Under the pieces are notes generated by a model that saw only the letters and a program-made list of their open reading frames with translations, searched no databases and was not told the DNA's origin. A program made the position numbers and the translations under genes. From Mycobacteriaceae bacterium (GTDB taxonomy: Bacteria > Actinomycetota > Actinomycetes > Mycobacteriales > Mycobacteriaceae), in NCBI GenBank assembly GCA_019749805.1, contig JAIEPH010000077.1, forward strand, positions 1-38,327: a stretch of DNA of 38,327 bases. The letters run 5' to 3'. Shown here in pieces: positions 1-9,030 of this stretch (position 1 is its first letter; every line of letters starts with the position of its first letter).

Positions 1-1674
1 GCAGATTCTGCGCAACTCGTTGTGAATCCACCCGTGCGGCTTCCCGGTGCGGTGGTGGGCGATCGACACCAGCGCGTTGAGTTCGCGGCGAAGCTCGCGC
101 AACTGGCCGTGCTTCGAGGGGCGGAAATTCATCGGAGATGCAGTGCTCGATTCGATGTCGCCGGCTGCCCGGCTCCGTTGTTGAATGTCGCCGGCTGCCC
201 GGCTCCGGCGGTCGAGCTGCTCGTCCTGCCGACGCCGCAACAGATCGCGCATCTGTTCGGCGTCGAGCAGGCCGGGGATTCCGAGATAGTCGGCCTCCTC
301 CTCACTGCCAGCCGGCGTCGCCGTGCCGAATGAGGACCCGTCGAAGATCACCTGATCGAGCTCCGCGTCGGCGCCCAGCATCTCGAAGCCGTTGTCCAGT
401 TCGGTGGACTCGTCCTTCTGCTTCTCGGCGTCCGCGAGCAGATCGTCGTCGAGACCGTCCGATTCGCGGTGCGGCTTGCCGAGCACGTGGTTGCGCTGCG
501 CCTCCATTTCGCTGGCGAGGAGCAGCAGGTTGGGCACCGAGGGAAGGAACACGCTGGCTGTCTCGCCGGGCTGCCGCGACCGGACGAACCGACCGATCAC
601 CTGCGCGAAGAACAGCGGCGTGGACGCGCTCGTCGCATAGACACCGACCGCCAGCCGAGGTACGTCGACGCCCTCGGACACCATCCGCACGGCGACCAGC
701 CAGCGGCTGGTGCCTTTCGCGAAGGCGGTTATGCGGTCGGAAGAACCCTTGTCGTCCGACAGGACGACCGTGGGCACCTCACCGGTGAGCCGGGTCAGGA
801 GTTCGGCGTACGCCCGCGCCGCCGTTTGGTCGGAGGCGATGATCATGCCGCCGGCGTCGGGCACGTGCTGACGCTTCTGCTGCAACCGTTTGTCGGCGGC
901 CGCGATCACGGCGGGCATCCATTCACCGGCAGGGTTGAGTGCGGTGCGCCAGGCCCGTGCCGTCTGCTCCGCGTTGAGAGGCTCGCCGAGGCGCGCCGAG
1001 TGCTCTTCCCCGGCGCTGTCGCGCCATCGCGACTCACTCGAGTAGGCCATGAACACCACGGGCCGGACCACTCCGTCAGCCAACGCGTCGCTGTAGCCGT
1101 AGGTGTGGTCGGCCTGGGAGCGCAACAGGCCGTCGGCGCCGCGCTCGTAGTTGATGAAGGGGATCGGGCTGTCGTCGCTGCGGAACGGCGTGCCGGTCAG
1201 CGACAGTCGTCGCGTGGCGTCGCCGAACGCCTCGCGGATCGACTCACCCCAACTCTTCGCGTCACCGCCGTGGTGGATCTCGTCGAATATGACGAGTGTG
1301 CGGTGGTTCTCGGTTCGTACGCGATGGCGCGACGGATGCTTGGCGACCTGGGCGTAGGTGACGACGACACCGTGGTACTCCGACGACGTCTGCGCTGAGG
1401 AGTTGGAGAACTTCGGGTCGAGCGCGATGCCGACACCGGCGGCCGACATCGCCCACTGATTCTTGAGGTGCTCGGTCGGCACGACGACGGTGATCTGGTC
1501 GACGACGCGCTCGGAAAGAAGTTCTCCGGCGATCCGCAGGGCAAACGCCGTCTTGCCCGCTCCCGGGGTGGCGACCGCCAGGAAATCACGCGGCGCAGCG
1601 GTGAGATACCGCACCAATGCCCGACGCTGCCAGCCCCGCAAAGCCTGGGTGTCGGGCGCTGCATAAGCCCGCAC
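1..1674 (-). CDS. DEAD/DEAH-box helicase, 3' part cut off by window edge
   Basis: Superfamily 2 ATP-dependent helicase; 558 residues are visible and the C-terminus lies beyond base 1. Walker A TPGAGKT is at residues 36-42 and the DEIH box at 131-134, followed by the motif III-like SLTGTPFR. A C-terminal RecA-like half ends in QVIGRFVRS (motif VI). The start is GTG at 1674 because GAAGGAG lies 6 nt upstream; in-frame sequence further upstream has no better start. Near the visible C-terminal end there is a 10-residue tandem duplication (SRAAGDI twice). Related actinobacterial proteins are annotated only as DEAD/DEAH or restriction-type helicases. No nuclease or methylase partner is visible next to it, so a role in restriction is not supported. 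Helicase call certain; biological role unknown. Confidence 0.9.
   Translation of the reverse strand, partial: MRAYAAPDTQALRGWQRRALVRYLTAAPRDFLAVATPGAGKTAFALRIAGELLSERVVDQITVVVPTEHLKNQWAMSAAGVGIALDPKFSNSSAQTSSEYHGVVVTYAQVAKHPSRHRVRTENHRTLVIFDEIHHGGDAKSWGESIREAFGDATRRLSLTGTPFRSDDSPIPFINYERGADGLLRSQADHTYGYSDALADGVVRPVVFMAYSSESRWRDSAGEEHSARLGEPLNAEQTARAWRTALNPAGEWMPAVIAAADKRLQQKRQHVPDAGGMIIASDQTAARAYAELLTRLTGEVPTVVLSDDKGSSDRITAFAKGTSRWLVAVRMVSEGVDVPRLAVGVYATSASTPLFFAQVIGRFVRSRQPGETASVFLPSVPNLLLLASEMEAQRNHVLGKPHRESDGLDDDLLADAEKQKDESTELDNGFEMLGADAELDQVIFDGSSFGTATPAGSEEEADYLGIPGLLDAEQMRDLLRRRQDEQLDRRSRAAGDIQQRSRAAGDIESSTASPMNFRPSKHGQLRELRRELNALVSIAHHRTGKPHGWIHNELRRIC
155..207. repeat. 30-bp tandem duplication inside the helicase gene
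   Basis: A 23-bp sequence at 155-177 recurs exactly at 185-207, a period of 30 bp. On the coding (minus) strand it keeps frame and duplicates SRAAGDI. It lies in the poorly conserved linker after the helicase core. Confidence 0.9.
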
Positions 1675-1767
1675 CCAAAGCTCCTTCTCTGATCGGGACG
1701 CCGATCGGAATGAGCCTAACGCAACGGATTACGCCTACGCACTTTTCGGCGTGTCGGCTACCGCGTG

Positions 1768-2277
1768 TCATTCGACGGAGTGGTTGTCGTTCTTGATGAA
1801 CCACTCGGCGCGCTCCTCGTCGGACAGGTCGGCCAAGTGCGCGAAGCCCTCGAAGTAGGCCTCTCTGGGTGCGCCGGGAGCAAACAGCATCAGCAGCGAG
1901 ACGGACGCGTCGGCCTCGTTGCGGAAGCCGTGGATGCCGCCAGGTGGCACATAGAGAAAGTCGTTCGGATGGCCGTCGATCCAGTCGTTGCCATCGTAGA
2001 GCCTCACGGTCCCCGAGATGACTAAGAAGGCCTCCGACATGGTGCGGTGAAAGTGCGGACCCGGCCCGCCGCCGTTAGGGGCGATATCGACGCGGTACAG
2101 GCCGTAGTCGCCGTCGGTGGACTCTTGGTTGGCCAGATAGTGGTACTTCACCAGACCGAACGACTCGTAGTCCGGCGGGTCGGTGCCCGGTCTCAGTCGG
2201 GCACTGACCTCCGGCTTGTCCTTCGTGTAGCGGGCCGGCGGATACGGCGGTACGTTTCGCGGATCCCAGAGTGACAT
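1768..2277 (-). CDS. Cupin-domain protein
   Basis: A 169-residue single-domain cupin. The first metal-binding motif reads GPGPHFHRTMSEAFLVISG (HxH...E); the second half has YVPPGGIHGFRN with the later histidine. These are the ligands used by cupins to hold Fe, Mn or Zn. The substrate cannot be read from the sequence. The start is ATG at 2277: the reading frame stays open to 2424, but that part lies inside the preceding SDR gene. TAGCAT lies 8 nt before the ATG, so it may be transcribed separately as a nearly leaderless mRNA. It is 77 bp downstream of the SDR stop on the same strand. Confidence 0.85.
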   Translation of the reverse strand: MSLWDPRNVPPYPPARYTKDKPEVSARLRPGTDPPDYESFGLVKYHYLANQESTDGDYGLYRVDIAPNGGGPGPHFHRTMSEAFLVISGTVRLYDGNDWIDGHPNDFLYVPPGGIHGFRNEADASVSLLMLFAPGAPREAYFEGFAHLADLSDEERAEWFIKNDNHSVE

Positions 2278-2285
2278 CGCTTGTG

Positions 2286-2291
2286 ATGCTA
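2286..2291 (-). promoter_or_regulatory. -10 element for the cupin gene
   Basis: TAGCAT on the minus strand ends 8 nt before the ATG at 2277. No Shine-Dalgarno sequence is present. Confidence 0.45.
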
Positions 2292-2354
2292 GCGGTGAAA
2301 GACCTTTGCGGCGGCCATCTTTCGGCAGAATGCCAGTATCCGCGCCCGGTTCCA

Positions 2355-3287
2355 TCACCTCATCGAGGCGGCGGGGGGCGTGACCGGCGACTGCACCGAC
2401 GTCAGTTCCTCGGAGACCGCCCAAAGCCTGCGTTGCGCGTCGACGTCGTGCGATGCCCTGCTGGAGGCCACCACCACGGGGTAGCCGCGTTGCTCGGCGA
2501 AGCCGTCGGGGCCGAAATACTGCCCGCCGAGCACACCGGGATCGGTGGCTGCCCGCAGCGTCGGAAGGGCGCCCATGGCGGCGTCCTGGAATAGCGGTTC
2601 CAGCAGAGCGGATGCCGTGCCGATCAGCGGTGGCAGATTGCGGGTCAGCTCGGTCCGCGATCCACCGGGATGGGCGGCGGCGGCGATCGTGTCCGTGCCG
2701 GCCAGTCGTCGCTGCAGTTCATAGGTGAACATCAGGTTGGCCAGCTTCGACTGCCCGTAGGCGAGGTAGCGGTTGTAGCTCGTCTCCCACTGGAGGTCGT
2801 CGAAGCGGATGCCGTTACGGGCGAAGCGATGGCCCACGCTGCTGACCGTGACGATGCGCGACCCCGGCGTCTCGAGCACCCGGTCGAGGAGTAGGCCGGT
2901 GAAGGCGAAGTGGCCCAGATGGTTGGTGCCGAACTGCAATTCGAAGCCGTCCTTGGTCTTCGACCTCGGCGTGAACATCACTCCGGCGTTGTTGATCAGC
3001 AAGTCGAGCTTGTCGTGGGTGGACTTGAGTTGTTCGGTGGCCTTGCGGATCGATTCCAATGACGTCAGGTCGAGCTCCTGGAGGTCGACGCGGGCGCCGG
3101 CGGTAGCTTGTTCGATGCGGTGGACGGCGTGCTGTCCTTTGTCGAGATTGCGTACGGCCAGCACGACGTGCGCGCCCTTGGCGGCGAGCGCTGCGGCGGT
3201 CTCATATCCCAGGCCGGTGTTGGCTCCCGTGATCACCGCCGTGCGGCCGGTCTGGTCGGGGATATCGGCGGTATTCCAGTTGGACAT
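2355..3287 (-). CDS. Short-chain dehydrogenase/reductase (Rv0439c-like)
   Basis: A 310-residue classical-type SDR oxidoreductase using NAD(P)H. The nucleotide-binding TGANTGLG is at residues 20-27 and NNAG at 99-102. The catalytic Ser lies near 149-150, and Y177-x3-K181 (YGQSK) completes the active site. It resembles retinol/WW-domain-type dehydrogenases; the substrate is unknown. ATG at 3287 has GAGGAGA just upstream. It is divergent from a TetR gene, with two matching inverted repeats between them, so that TetR is the likely local regulator. The SDR next to groEL2 matches Rv0439c in M. tuberculosis gene order. Confidence 0.93.
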   Translation of the reverse strand: MSNWNTADIPDQTGRTAVITGANTGLGYETAAALAAKGAHVVLAVRNLDKGQHAVHRIEQATAGARVDLQELDLTSLESIRKATEQLKSTHDKLDLLINNAGVMFTPRSKTKDGFELQFGTNHLGHFAFTGLLLDRVLETPGSRIVTVSSVGHRFARNGIRFDDLQWETSYNRYLAYGQSKLANLMFTYELQRRLAGTDTIAAAAHPGGSRTELTRNLPPLIGTASALLEPLFQDAAMGALPTLRAATDPGVLGGQYFGPDGFAEQRGYPVVVASSRASHDVDAQRRLWAVSEELTSVQSPVTPPAASMR

Positions 3288-3312
3288 GGGGTCTCCTCGG
3301 TAGAGTGTTAAG

Positions 3313-3328
3313 CGGAGCGTACGCCCCG
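3313..3328. promoter_or_regulatory. Putative TetR operator 1
   Basis: CGGAGCGTACGCCCCG fits the dyad CGGrrCGnnCGyyCCG. It lies between the SDR start and its probable -10 (TATAGT on the minus strand, 3339-3344). Confidence 0.6.
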
Positions 3329-3338
3329 GTTGATGACA

Positions 3339-3344
3339 ACTATA
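3339..3344 (-). promoter_or_regulatory. Probable -10 of the SDR gene
   Basis: TATAGT on the minus strand lies between the two operator copies, so a bound repressor would block it from both sides. Confidence 0.4.
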
Positions 3345-3360
3345 CGGAACGAGCGCCCCG
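3345..3360. promoter_or_regulatory. Putative TetR operator 2
   Basis: CGGAACGAGCGCCCCG is a second copy of the CGGrrCGnnCGyyCCG dyad. It begins exactly 32 bp (about three helical turns) after copy 1 and 25 bp before the TetR start codon. Confidence 0.6.
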
Positions 3361-3385
3361 TTTAATCCATTCCCGAGGGGACAAG

Positions 3386-3949
3386 GTGACCGAGACCGCC
3401 CGACCGTTACGTGCGGACGCGGCCCGCAACCGCGCCCGGGTGCTGGAGGTCGCTTACGAGACCTTCGCGAGCGAGGGGCTAGCGGTGCCCATCGACGAGA
3501 TCGCCCGGCGGGCGGGCGTCGGGGCGGGCACCGTGTACCGCCACTTCCCGACCAAGGAGGACCTGTTCCGGGCGGTCGTGGAGGACAGGATCCGGGGCAT
3601 CATCGGCGAAGGCCGCAGTCTGCTGACGGCCGGCGATCCAGCGACTGCGCTGTTCGAATTCCTGCGGTCGATGGTGTTGAAGTGGGGGGCGACCGATCGG
3701 GGCCTCAGCGAGGCGCTCGCGGGGGTCGGTATCGACGTCGGGAAGGCGATGCCCGAGGCGGAGGGCGAGTTCTACGCGGTGCTCGGTGACCTGCTGCTCG
3801 CCGCCCAGGAGGCGGGTGTGGTGCGCCGTGATGTTTCGGCACCGGACGTCAAAACGGTCATGGTCGGGCTGCAAGCCATGCAAACCTACGACGACGAGGC
3901 GGCGAAGCGGCTCACCGACGTCGTCCTGGACGGCCTTCGCCCGCGGTGA
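3386..3949 (+). CDS. TetR/AcrR-family regulator
   Basis: A 187-residue TetR repressor. The N-terminal helix-turn-helix spans about residues 36-55 (PIDEIARRAGVGAGTVYRHF), the signature of the family. The C-terminal ligand and dimer domain is unassigned, so the inducer is unknown. GTG at 3386 is chosen because GAGGGG lies 5 nt upstream; the open frame extends back to 3305 but would then cover both operators. It is divergent from the SDR and probably represses both itself and the SDR through the paired dyads. Its stop is only 5 bp before the first CIRCE element of groEL2. Confidence 0.92.
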   Translation: MTETARPLRADAARNRARVLEVAYETFASEGLAVPIDEIARRAGVGAGTVYRHFPTKEDLFRAVVEDRIRGIIGEGRSLLTAGDPATALFEFLRSMVLKWGATDRGLSEALAGVGIDVGKAMPEAEGEFYAVLGDLLLAAQEAGVVRRDVSAPDVKTVMVGLQAMQTYDDEAAKRLTDVVLDGLRPR

Positions 3950-3954
3950 ACGAT

Positions 3955-3981
3955 CTTGCACTCGCCATGGTTGAGTGCTAA
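3955..3981. promoter_or_regulatory. CIRCE element 1 (HrcA operator)
   Basis: CTTGCACTC-N9-GAGTGCTAA differs from the consensus TTAGCACTC-N9-GAGTGCTAA at three left-arm positions. It is bound by the heat-shock repressor HrcA in actinobacteria. Confidence 0.88.
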
Positions 3982-3989
3982 AAATGCAG

Positions 3990-4016
3990 TTGGCACTCGC
4001 GACCGGTGAGTGCTAG
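3990..4016. promoter_or_regulatory. CIRCE element 2 (HrcA operator)
   Basis: TTGGCACTC-N9-GAGTGCTAG lies 35 bp downstream of element 1 and 113 bp before the groEL2 start codon. Two operators imply tight HrcA control. Confidence 0.9.
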
Positions 4017-4129
4017 GTCGGGACGGTGAGGCAGGGGCCGCACACGCGGAGCACATCCCCAGCCGTCCGTCGCGGGCACTGCGCCCGACCGCAAGACGTG
4101 CATCCCCAATCCGGAGGAATCACTTCGCA

Positions 4130-5755
<1,626 letters not shown>

Positions 5756-5769
5756 GTCTGTCCAACGAG

Positions 5770-5801
5770 AAAGCCCGGTCTGCTTGCAGGCCGGGCTTTT
5801 T
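5770..5801 (+). terminator. Rho-independent terminator of groEL2
   Basis: AAAGCCCGG (5770-5778) pairs with CCGGGCTTT (5791-5799). An inner CTGC/GCAG stem gives a nearly continuous hairpin, followed by a T run. It lies 15 bp after the groEL2 stop. Confidence 0.92.
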
Positions 5802-5953
5802 CGTGTCTCGGCGCCTGGGTCGGGTGGGCGTGCGGTTTTATCCGCAACACGCCGGTATCAGCGTATGAGACCGCACTCTCGGCGCCGGATCGGCTGTGGA
5901 TAACTGGACCGCGCACCCGCGATCACGTCGGCTCGGCGTGCGATCTTCCGGAC

Positions 5954-6823
5954 ATGCAGACCATCGACTGGCCGTTTCGAGCTGATGAAGCTCTCAAAGC
6001 CGAAGCGCTGACTTTCCGGGAACTGCGACGGTTCCACGCAGGAATCTATCCCGGAGTATGGGCACCGCGTGGAGTCGAGTTGTCTGCGGCACAACGTGCC
6101 CGGGCGGCTTGGTTGTGGTCGCGTCGACGCGGAGTGCTCGCGGGTCTGTCGGCGTCGGCGCTCCTCGGTGCGAAGTGGATAGAGGCCGAGATGCCTGCGG
6201 AACTCGTCCATGCGAATCGGCGCGCGCCCGCGATGCTCACGGTCCACAGCGACCTCCTCGCCGCCGGTGAAACGCAAACGCTCGCGGGTATGACGGCGAC
6301 GACTCCCGCCCGAACGGCGTTCGACCTCGGCCGGCGATTGGGACTCGAGGACGGGCTGCAGCGCATCGATGCGCTCATGAACGCGACCGATGTGAAAGCG
6401 ACCGACGTGGCAGCGGTGATCGCTGCGCATCCCGGCGCCAGAGGGTTGGCCCAGTTGCGGCAGACACTCGATCTCGCCGATGGTGGAGCCGAGTCGCCGT
6501 ATGAGTCACTCACCCGGCTGCTGTTGATCAAGTCAAGGTTTCCGCGACCTCAGACGCAGATCCAAGTGTTGGGCAAGGACGGGTTCGTCTGGCGGATCGA
6601 TATGGGGTGGCCCGAATATCGCGTCGGCGTCGATTTCGACGGCGCTCACCACTGGACGGATCCGAAGCAGCGATCGCGAGACGCAATTCGATTTTGGCAG
6701 CTGCCACAACTGGGTTGGGTCGACATCAGGATTACGAGCGGCGTTCTGCACAACAAGCCGCAGATGTTCGTCGACCGAGTGGGCGCTGCACTTATAGATC
6801 GCGGATGCCCGAAGACGTGGTGA
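5954..6823 (+). CDS. DUF559 / AbiEi-like protein with Vsr-fold C-terminal domain
   Basis: A 289-residue protein of a multicopy mycobacterial family, often annotated as DUF559 or as a type IV toxin-antitoxin AbiEi-like antitoxin. The N-terminal half looks like the AbiEi winged-helix and linker region. The C-terminal half (about 175-285) has the pattern of restriction-like nuclease folds: E180 and E184 in a helix, D216 in WRIDMGWPEY, and VGVDFDG at 225-230. Homologues usually read EYDG at that last motif, so the acidic residue is conserved as Asp. No toxin gene is adjacent, so an antitoxin function is not supported here. GATCTT 6 nt before ATG 5954 suggests a leaderless start. Confidence 0.75.
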   Translation: MQTIDWPFRADEALKAEALTFRELRRFHAGIYPGVWAPRGVELSAAQRARAAWLWSRRRGVLAGLSASALLGAKWIEAEMPAELVHANRRAPAMLTVHSDLLAAGETQTLAGMTATTPARTAFDLGRRLGLEDGLQRIDALMNATDVKATDVAAVIAAHPGARGLAQLRQTLDLADGGAESPYESLTRLLLIKSRFPRPQTQIQVLGKDGFVWRIDMGWPEYRVGVDFDGAHHWTDPKQRSRDAIRFWQLPQLGWVDIRITSGVLHNKPQMFVDRVGAALIDRGCPKTW

Positions 6824-6884
6824 CCGTGCGGATTGATCCGTTCTGAACGGCGTGTTGAGGATGAAGGCGCACACTCGGCGGGTC

Positions 6885-7256
6885 TTACTTCAAGGGTAGG
6901 CAGTCGTGCAGGCCGTCGGGACTTGTCGCCACGGAGTCGGACGTGGCTCTGCGGTGCAGAATCGCCTTGGTGGGCGTGACGGTGATTCCGCCGTCGGCCA
7001 CTTCGGCACGGCCATCGACGATCAACGTGTATCCGCCGGGCTCGGCAGGCGGCCAGACTACGGTGACGTCAGGATGCTCGCCGACGTTGCGGCGCGTGCC
7101 CGATCCCATCCGCCCCACCTCGAACACGCCGTCGGTGAGTACCGGTTCGACAGCTACGGTGTGCGCGCGGAAATCGTCGCCGACGGTGATCAAGTATCCG
7201 AACGAGAACTCCGCCAACGCGTCGGCGAGTTTGTCCAAGTCCACCTTGACGCTCAT
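6885..7256 (-). CDS. PPOX-class flavin/F420-binding protein
   Basis: A 123-residue protein with the split-barrel pattern of the pyridoxamine 5'-phosphate oxidase superfamily: an N-terminal helix, FGYLITVGDDFRAHTV, then RNVGEHPDVTVVWPP and YTLIVDGRAEV. Mycobacteria have many such small FMN- or F420-binding proteins. The substrate and even the cofactor cannot be decided from the sequence. ATG at 7256 has no Shine-Dalgarno, but TATCCT lies exactly 6 nt upstream, so the mRNA is probably leaderless. The gene lies 24 bp after the D-aminoacylase stop but has its own promoter signal. Confidence 0.8.
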   Translation of the reverse strand: MSVKVDLDKLADALAEFSFGYLITVGDDFRAHTVAVEPVLTDGVFEVGRMGSGTRRNVGEHPDVTVVWPPAEPGGYTLIVDGRAEVADGGITVTPTKAILHRRATSDSVATSPDGLHDCLPLK

Positions 7257-7262
7257 AAGCCG

Positions 7263-7268
7263 AGGATA
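7263..7268 (-). promoter_or_regulatory. -10 element, leaderless PPOX gene
   Basis: TATCCT on the minus strand, then 6 nt, then ATG at 7256. Confidence 0.6.
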
Positions 7269-7280
7269 CGAGCCCTGGGC

Positions 7281-9008
7281 TCAGGCGGTGGCGGGTGCGG
7301 CCTGGCGACCACGGATCAGCTTGCCGGGACGGGCCGTCGTGGGTTCGCCGTCCTCGGAGATGACCTCTCCGGACACCACCGTCATCACGTAGCCGTCTGC
7401 CGTTTGGTCCAGACGTCGCCCGCCGGCGGGCAAGTCGGACTTGACGGTGGGTCGGTGCAGACGCAACGCGTCGGCGTCGATGATGTTGATGTCGGCCTTG
7501 TACCCGACGGCTAGGCGGCCACGGTCCGCCAAGCCGCCGATCCGGGCAGGCACGGACGTGAGCTCTTTGATCACCTGGGTGATCGACAGTCGACCGGACT
7601 CACGGTCGCGCACCCAGTGCGTCAGTAGATACGTGGGAAAGCTTGCGTCGCAGATCATTCCGTAGTGCGCACCGCCGTCGCCGAGGCCGAGTACGACGTC
7701 GTCGCGCTGGATCAGTTCGGCGACGGTGTCCAGGGAGTTGTCGCGGAAGTTGGCGAGGGTCACCAGCAGCATGGCGTGTCCGTCGTCGTCGAGGAGACGG
7801 TCGTAAGCCTCCTCCAACGGATTCACGCCGCGCGCCCGGGCCCGCGCGCCGATCGAATCCGAAGCAGCCGGTTCGTAATTCGGTGGATCGCCGAGCGGGA
7901 ACATGTAGTCCCATGCCTGCGCGGCGAACATCAGGGGATGCCCGTCGCTGCTCGGTGTGTCGTTCATGATGCGTTCGCGCACTTCGGCTTTACGCATCTC
8001 GGCGACCCGGTCCGCGAGTGGCAGCCCGGCGATCTCCTGGTAGGACGGATACATCACGAAGGGATTGCCCGACAGGTCCAAGCCGAGGATCAGACCGATG
8101 GGCCGCGGGAAGATCTGACCCGTGACGTCTCCACCGTTTGCGTTGGCCTTCTCCACCATGGTCAGCGCGTCGAGGTGGATCGGCGGTCCCGCGTTGCCGA
8201 TCGCCAACGTGAACGTCACCGGTAGCCCGACTTCGCCCGCCACGTCGAACACCGCACCCAGGGAGGCTTGGTAGTCACCCGCCATCAGGTCGGGCACGAA
8301 CTGCAGCAGTCCACCGCCGGCGTCGTCGACACCGCGTGCAATCGCCTCGATCTCGGCGTAGTCCACGTCGTAACTCGGAATCGGCTGTCCCTTGATGGTT
8401 TTGTGCAAGGTCAGGCGCGACGACGCGAAGCCCAGTGCTCCGGCCCGCACCGCCTCGGCCGCGAGTTTGCGCATCAAGGCGAGGTCTTCGTCGGTCGCGG
8501 GTTCACGGTCGACACCACGTTGTCCCATCACGTACACGCGCAGCGGGGAGTGCGGCAGGAAAGCGGCCACATCAATGTCCCTGTGTCGCGCCTCCAAGGC
8601 GTCCATGAATTCGGGGAAGGTCTCCCACGTCCACGGCAACCCGTCGACCATCACGACGCCGGGGATGTCTTCGACACCGGCCATCACATCGACGAGCACG
8701 TCGTGGTCCTCGACCCGGCACGGCGCGAAACCCACTCCACAGTTGCCCATGACTGCGGTCGTGACCCCGTGTGCCGACGACGGGATCATGCGGTCGCTCC
8801 AGATCGCCTGCCCGTCGTAATGCGTGTGCAGGTCGACGAATCCCGGGGTGACCAGCAGACCGGTCGCGTCGACCTCCCTGGCGCCGGAGCCGTCGACGGT
8901 GCCGACCGAGGCGATCACACCGGCAGAGACCGCGACGTCGCCGACATACGGTTCACCGCCGAGTCCGTCGACGATGGTGCCGTTTCGGATGATCAGGTCG
9001 TATGTCAT
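7281..9008 (-). CDS. N-acyl-D-amino-acid deacylase-type amidohydrolase
   Basis: A 575-residue member of the amidohydrolase superfamily, nearest in pattern to D-aminoacylase, which hydrolyses N-acyl-D-amino acids to the D-amino acid and a carboxylate. The N-terminal beta-domain is followed by the metal motif HTHYD at 61-65. C90 lies in MGNCGVGFAPC, where D-aminoacylases have their metal-binding Cys. The catalytic Asp is probably in LGLGDGGAHYG. The C-terminal strand reads YKADINIIDAD, typical of the family. The substrate may differ (dihydropyrimidine or peptide-like). TAGATT lies 6 nt before ATG 9008, so it is leaderless and back-to-back with the glyoxalase gene. Confidence 0.85.
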   Translation of the reverse strand: MTYDLIIRNGTIVDGLGGEPYVGDVAVSAGVIASVGTVDGSGAREVDATGLLVTPGFVDLHTHYDGQAIWSDRMIPSSAHGVTTAVMGNCGVGFAPCRVEDHDVLVDVMAGVEDIPGVVMVDGLPWTWETFPEFMDALEARHRDIDVAAFLPHSPLRVYVMGQRGVDREPATDEDLALMRKLAAEAVRAGALGFASSRLTLHKTIKGQPIPSYDVDYAEIEAIARGVDDAGGGLLQFVPDLMAGDYQASLGAVFDVAGEVGLPVTFTLAIGNAGPPIHLDALTMVEKANANGGDVTGQIFPRPIGLILGLDLSGNPFVMYPSYQEIAGLPLADRVAEMRKAEVRERIMNDTPSSDGHPLMFAAQAWDYMFPLGDPPNYEPAASDSIGARARARGVNPLEEAYDRLLDDDGHAMLLVTLANFRDNSLDTVAELIQRDDVVLGLGDGGAHYGMICDASFPTYLLTHWVRDRESGRLSITQVIKELTSVPARIGGLADRGRLAVGYKADINIIDADALRLHRPTVKSDLPAGGRRLDQTADGYVMTVVSGEVISEDGEPTTARPGKLIRGRQAAPATA

Positions 9009-9014
9009 ACATCG

Positions 9015-9020
9015 AATCTA
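9015..9020 (-). promoter_or_regulatory. -10 element of the D-aminoacylase gene
   Basis: TAGATT on the minus strand, 6 nt before ATG 9008. It overlaps the opposing -10 at 9019-9024 by 2 bp. Confidence 0.65.
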
Positions 9021-9024
9021 CGAT
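9019..9024 (+). promoter_or_regulatory. -10 element of the glyoxalase gene
   Basis: TACGAT, 6 nt before GTG 9031. It shares bases 9019-9020 with the minus-strand -10. Confidence 0.65.
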
Positions 9025-9030
9025 GGCCGG

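Noticed and set aside
1..1674. Restriction or defence island around the helicase
   Set aside because: Neighbours visible here are a cupin and an SDR; no methylase, nuclease or defence gene is seen on the available side.
5827..5853. Imperfect hairpin downstream of groEL2 (GGCGTGCGG and CCGCA-A-CACGCC)
   Set aside because: The stem has a bulge and no T run after it; the strong terminator at 5770-5801 already explains transcript ending.
5954..6823. Complete type IV toxin-antitoxin system
   Set aside because: Only an AbiEi-like gene is present; neighbours are groEL2 and a PPOX protein, with no nucleotidyltransferase toxin.
8824..9030. N-terminal extension of the glyoxalase gene
   Set aside because: Lies antisense over the start of the D-aminoacylase gene and adds no VOC motif.
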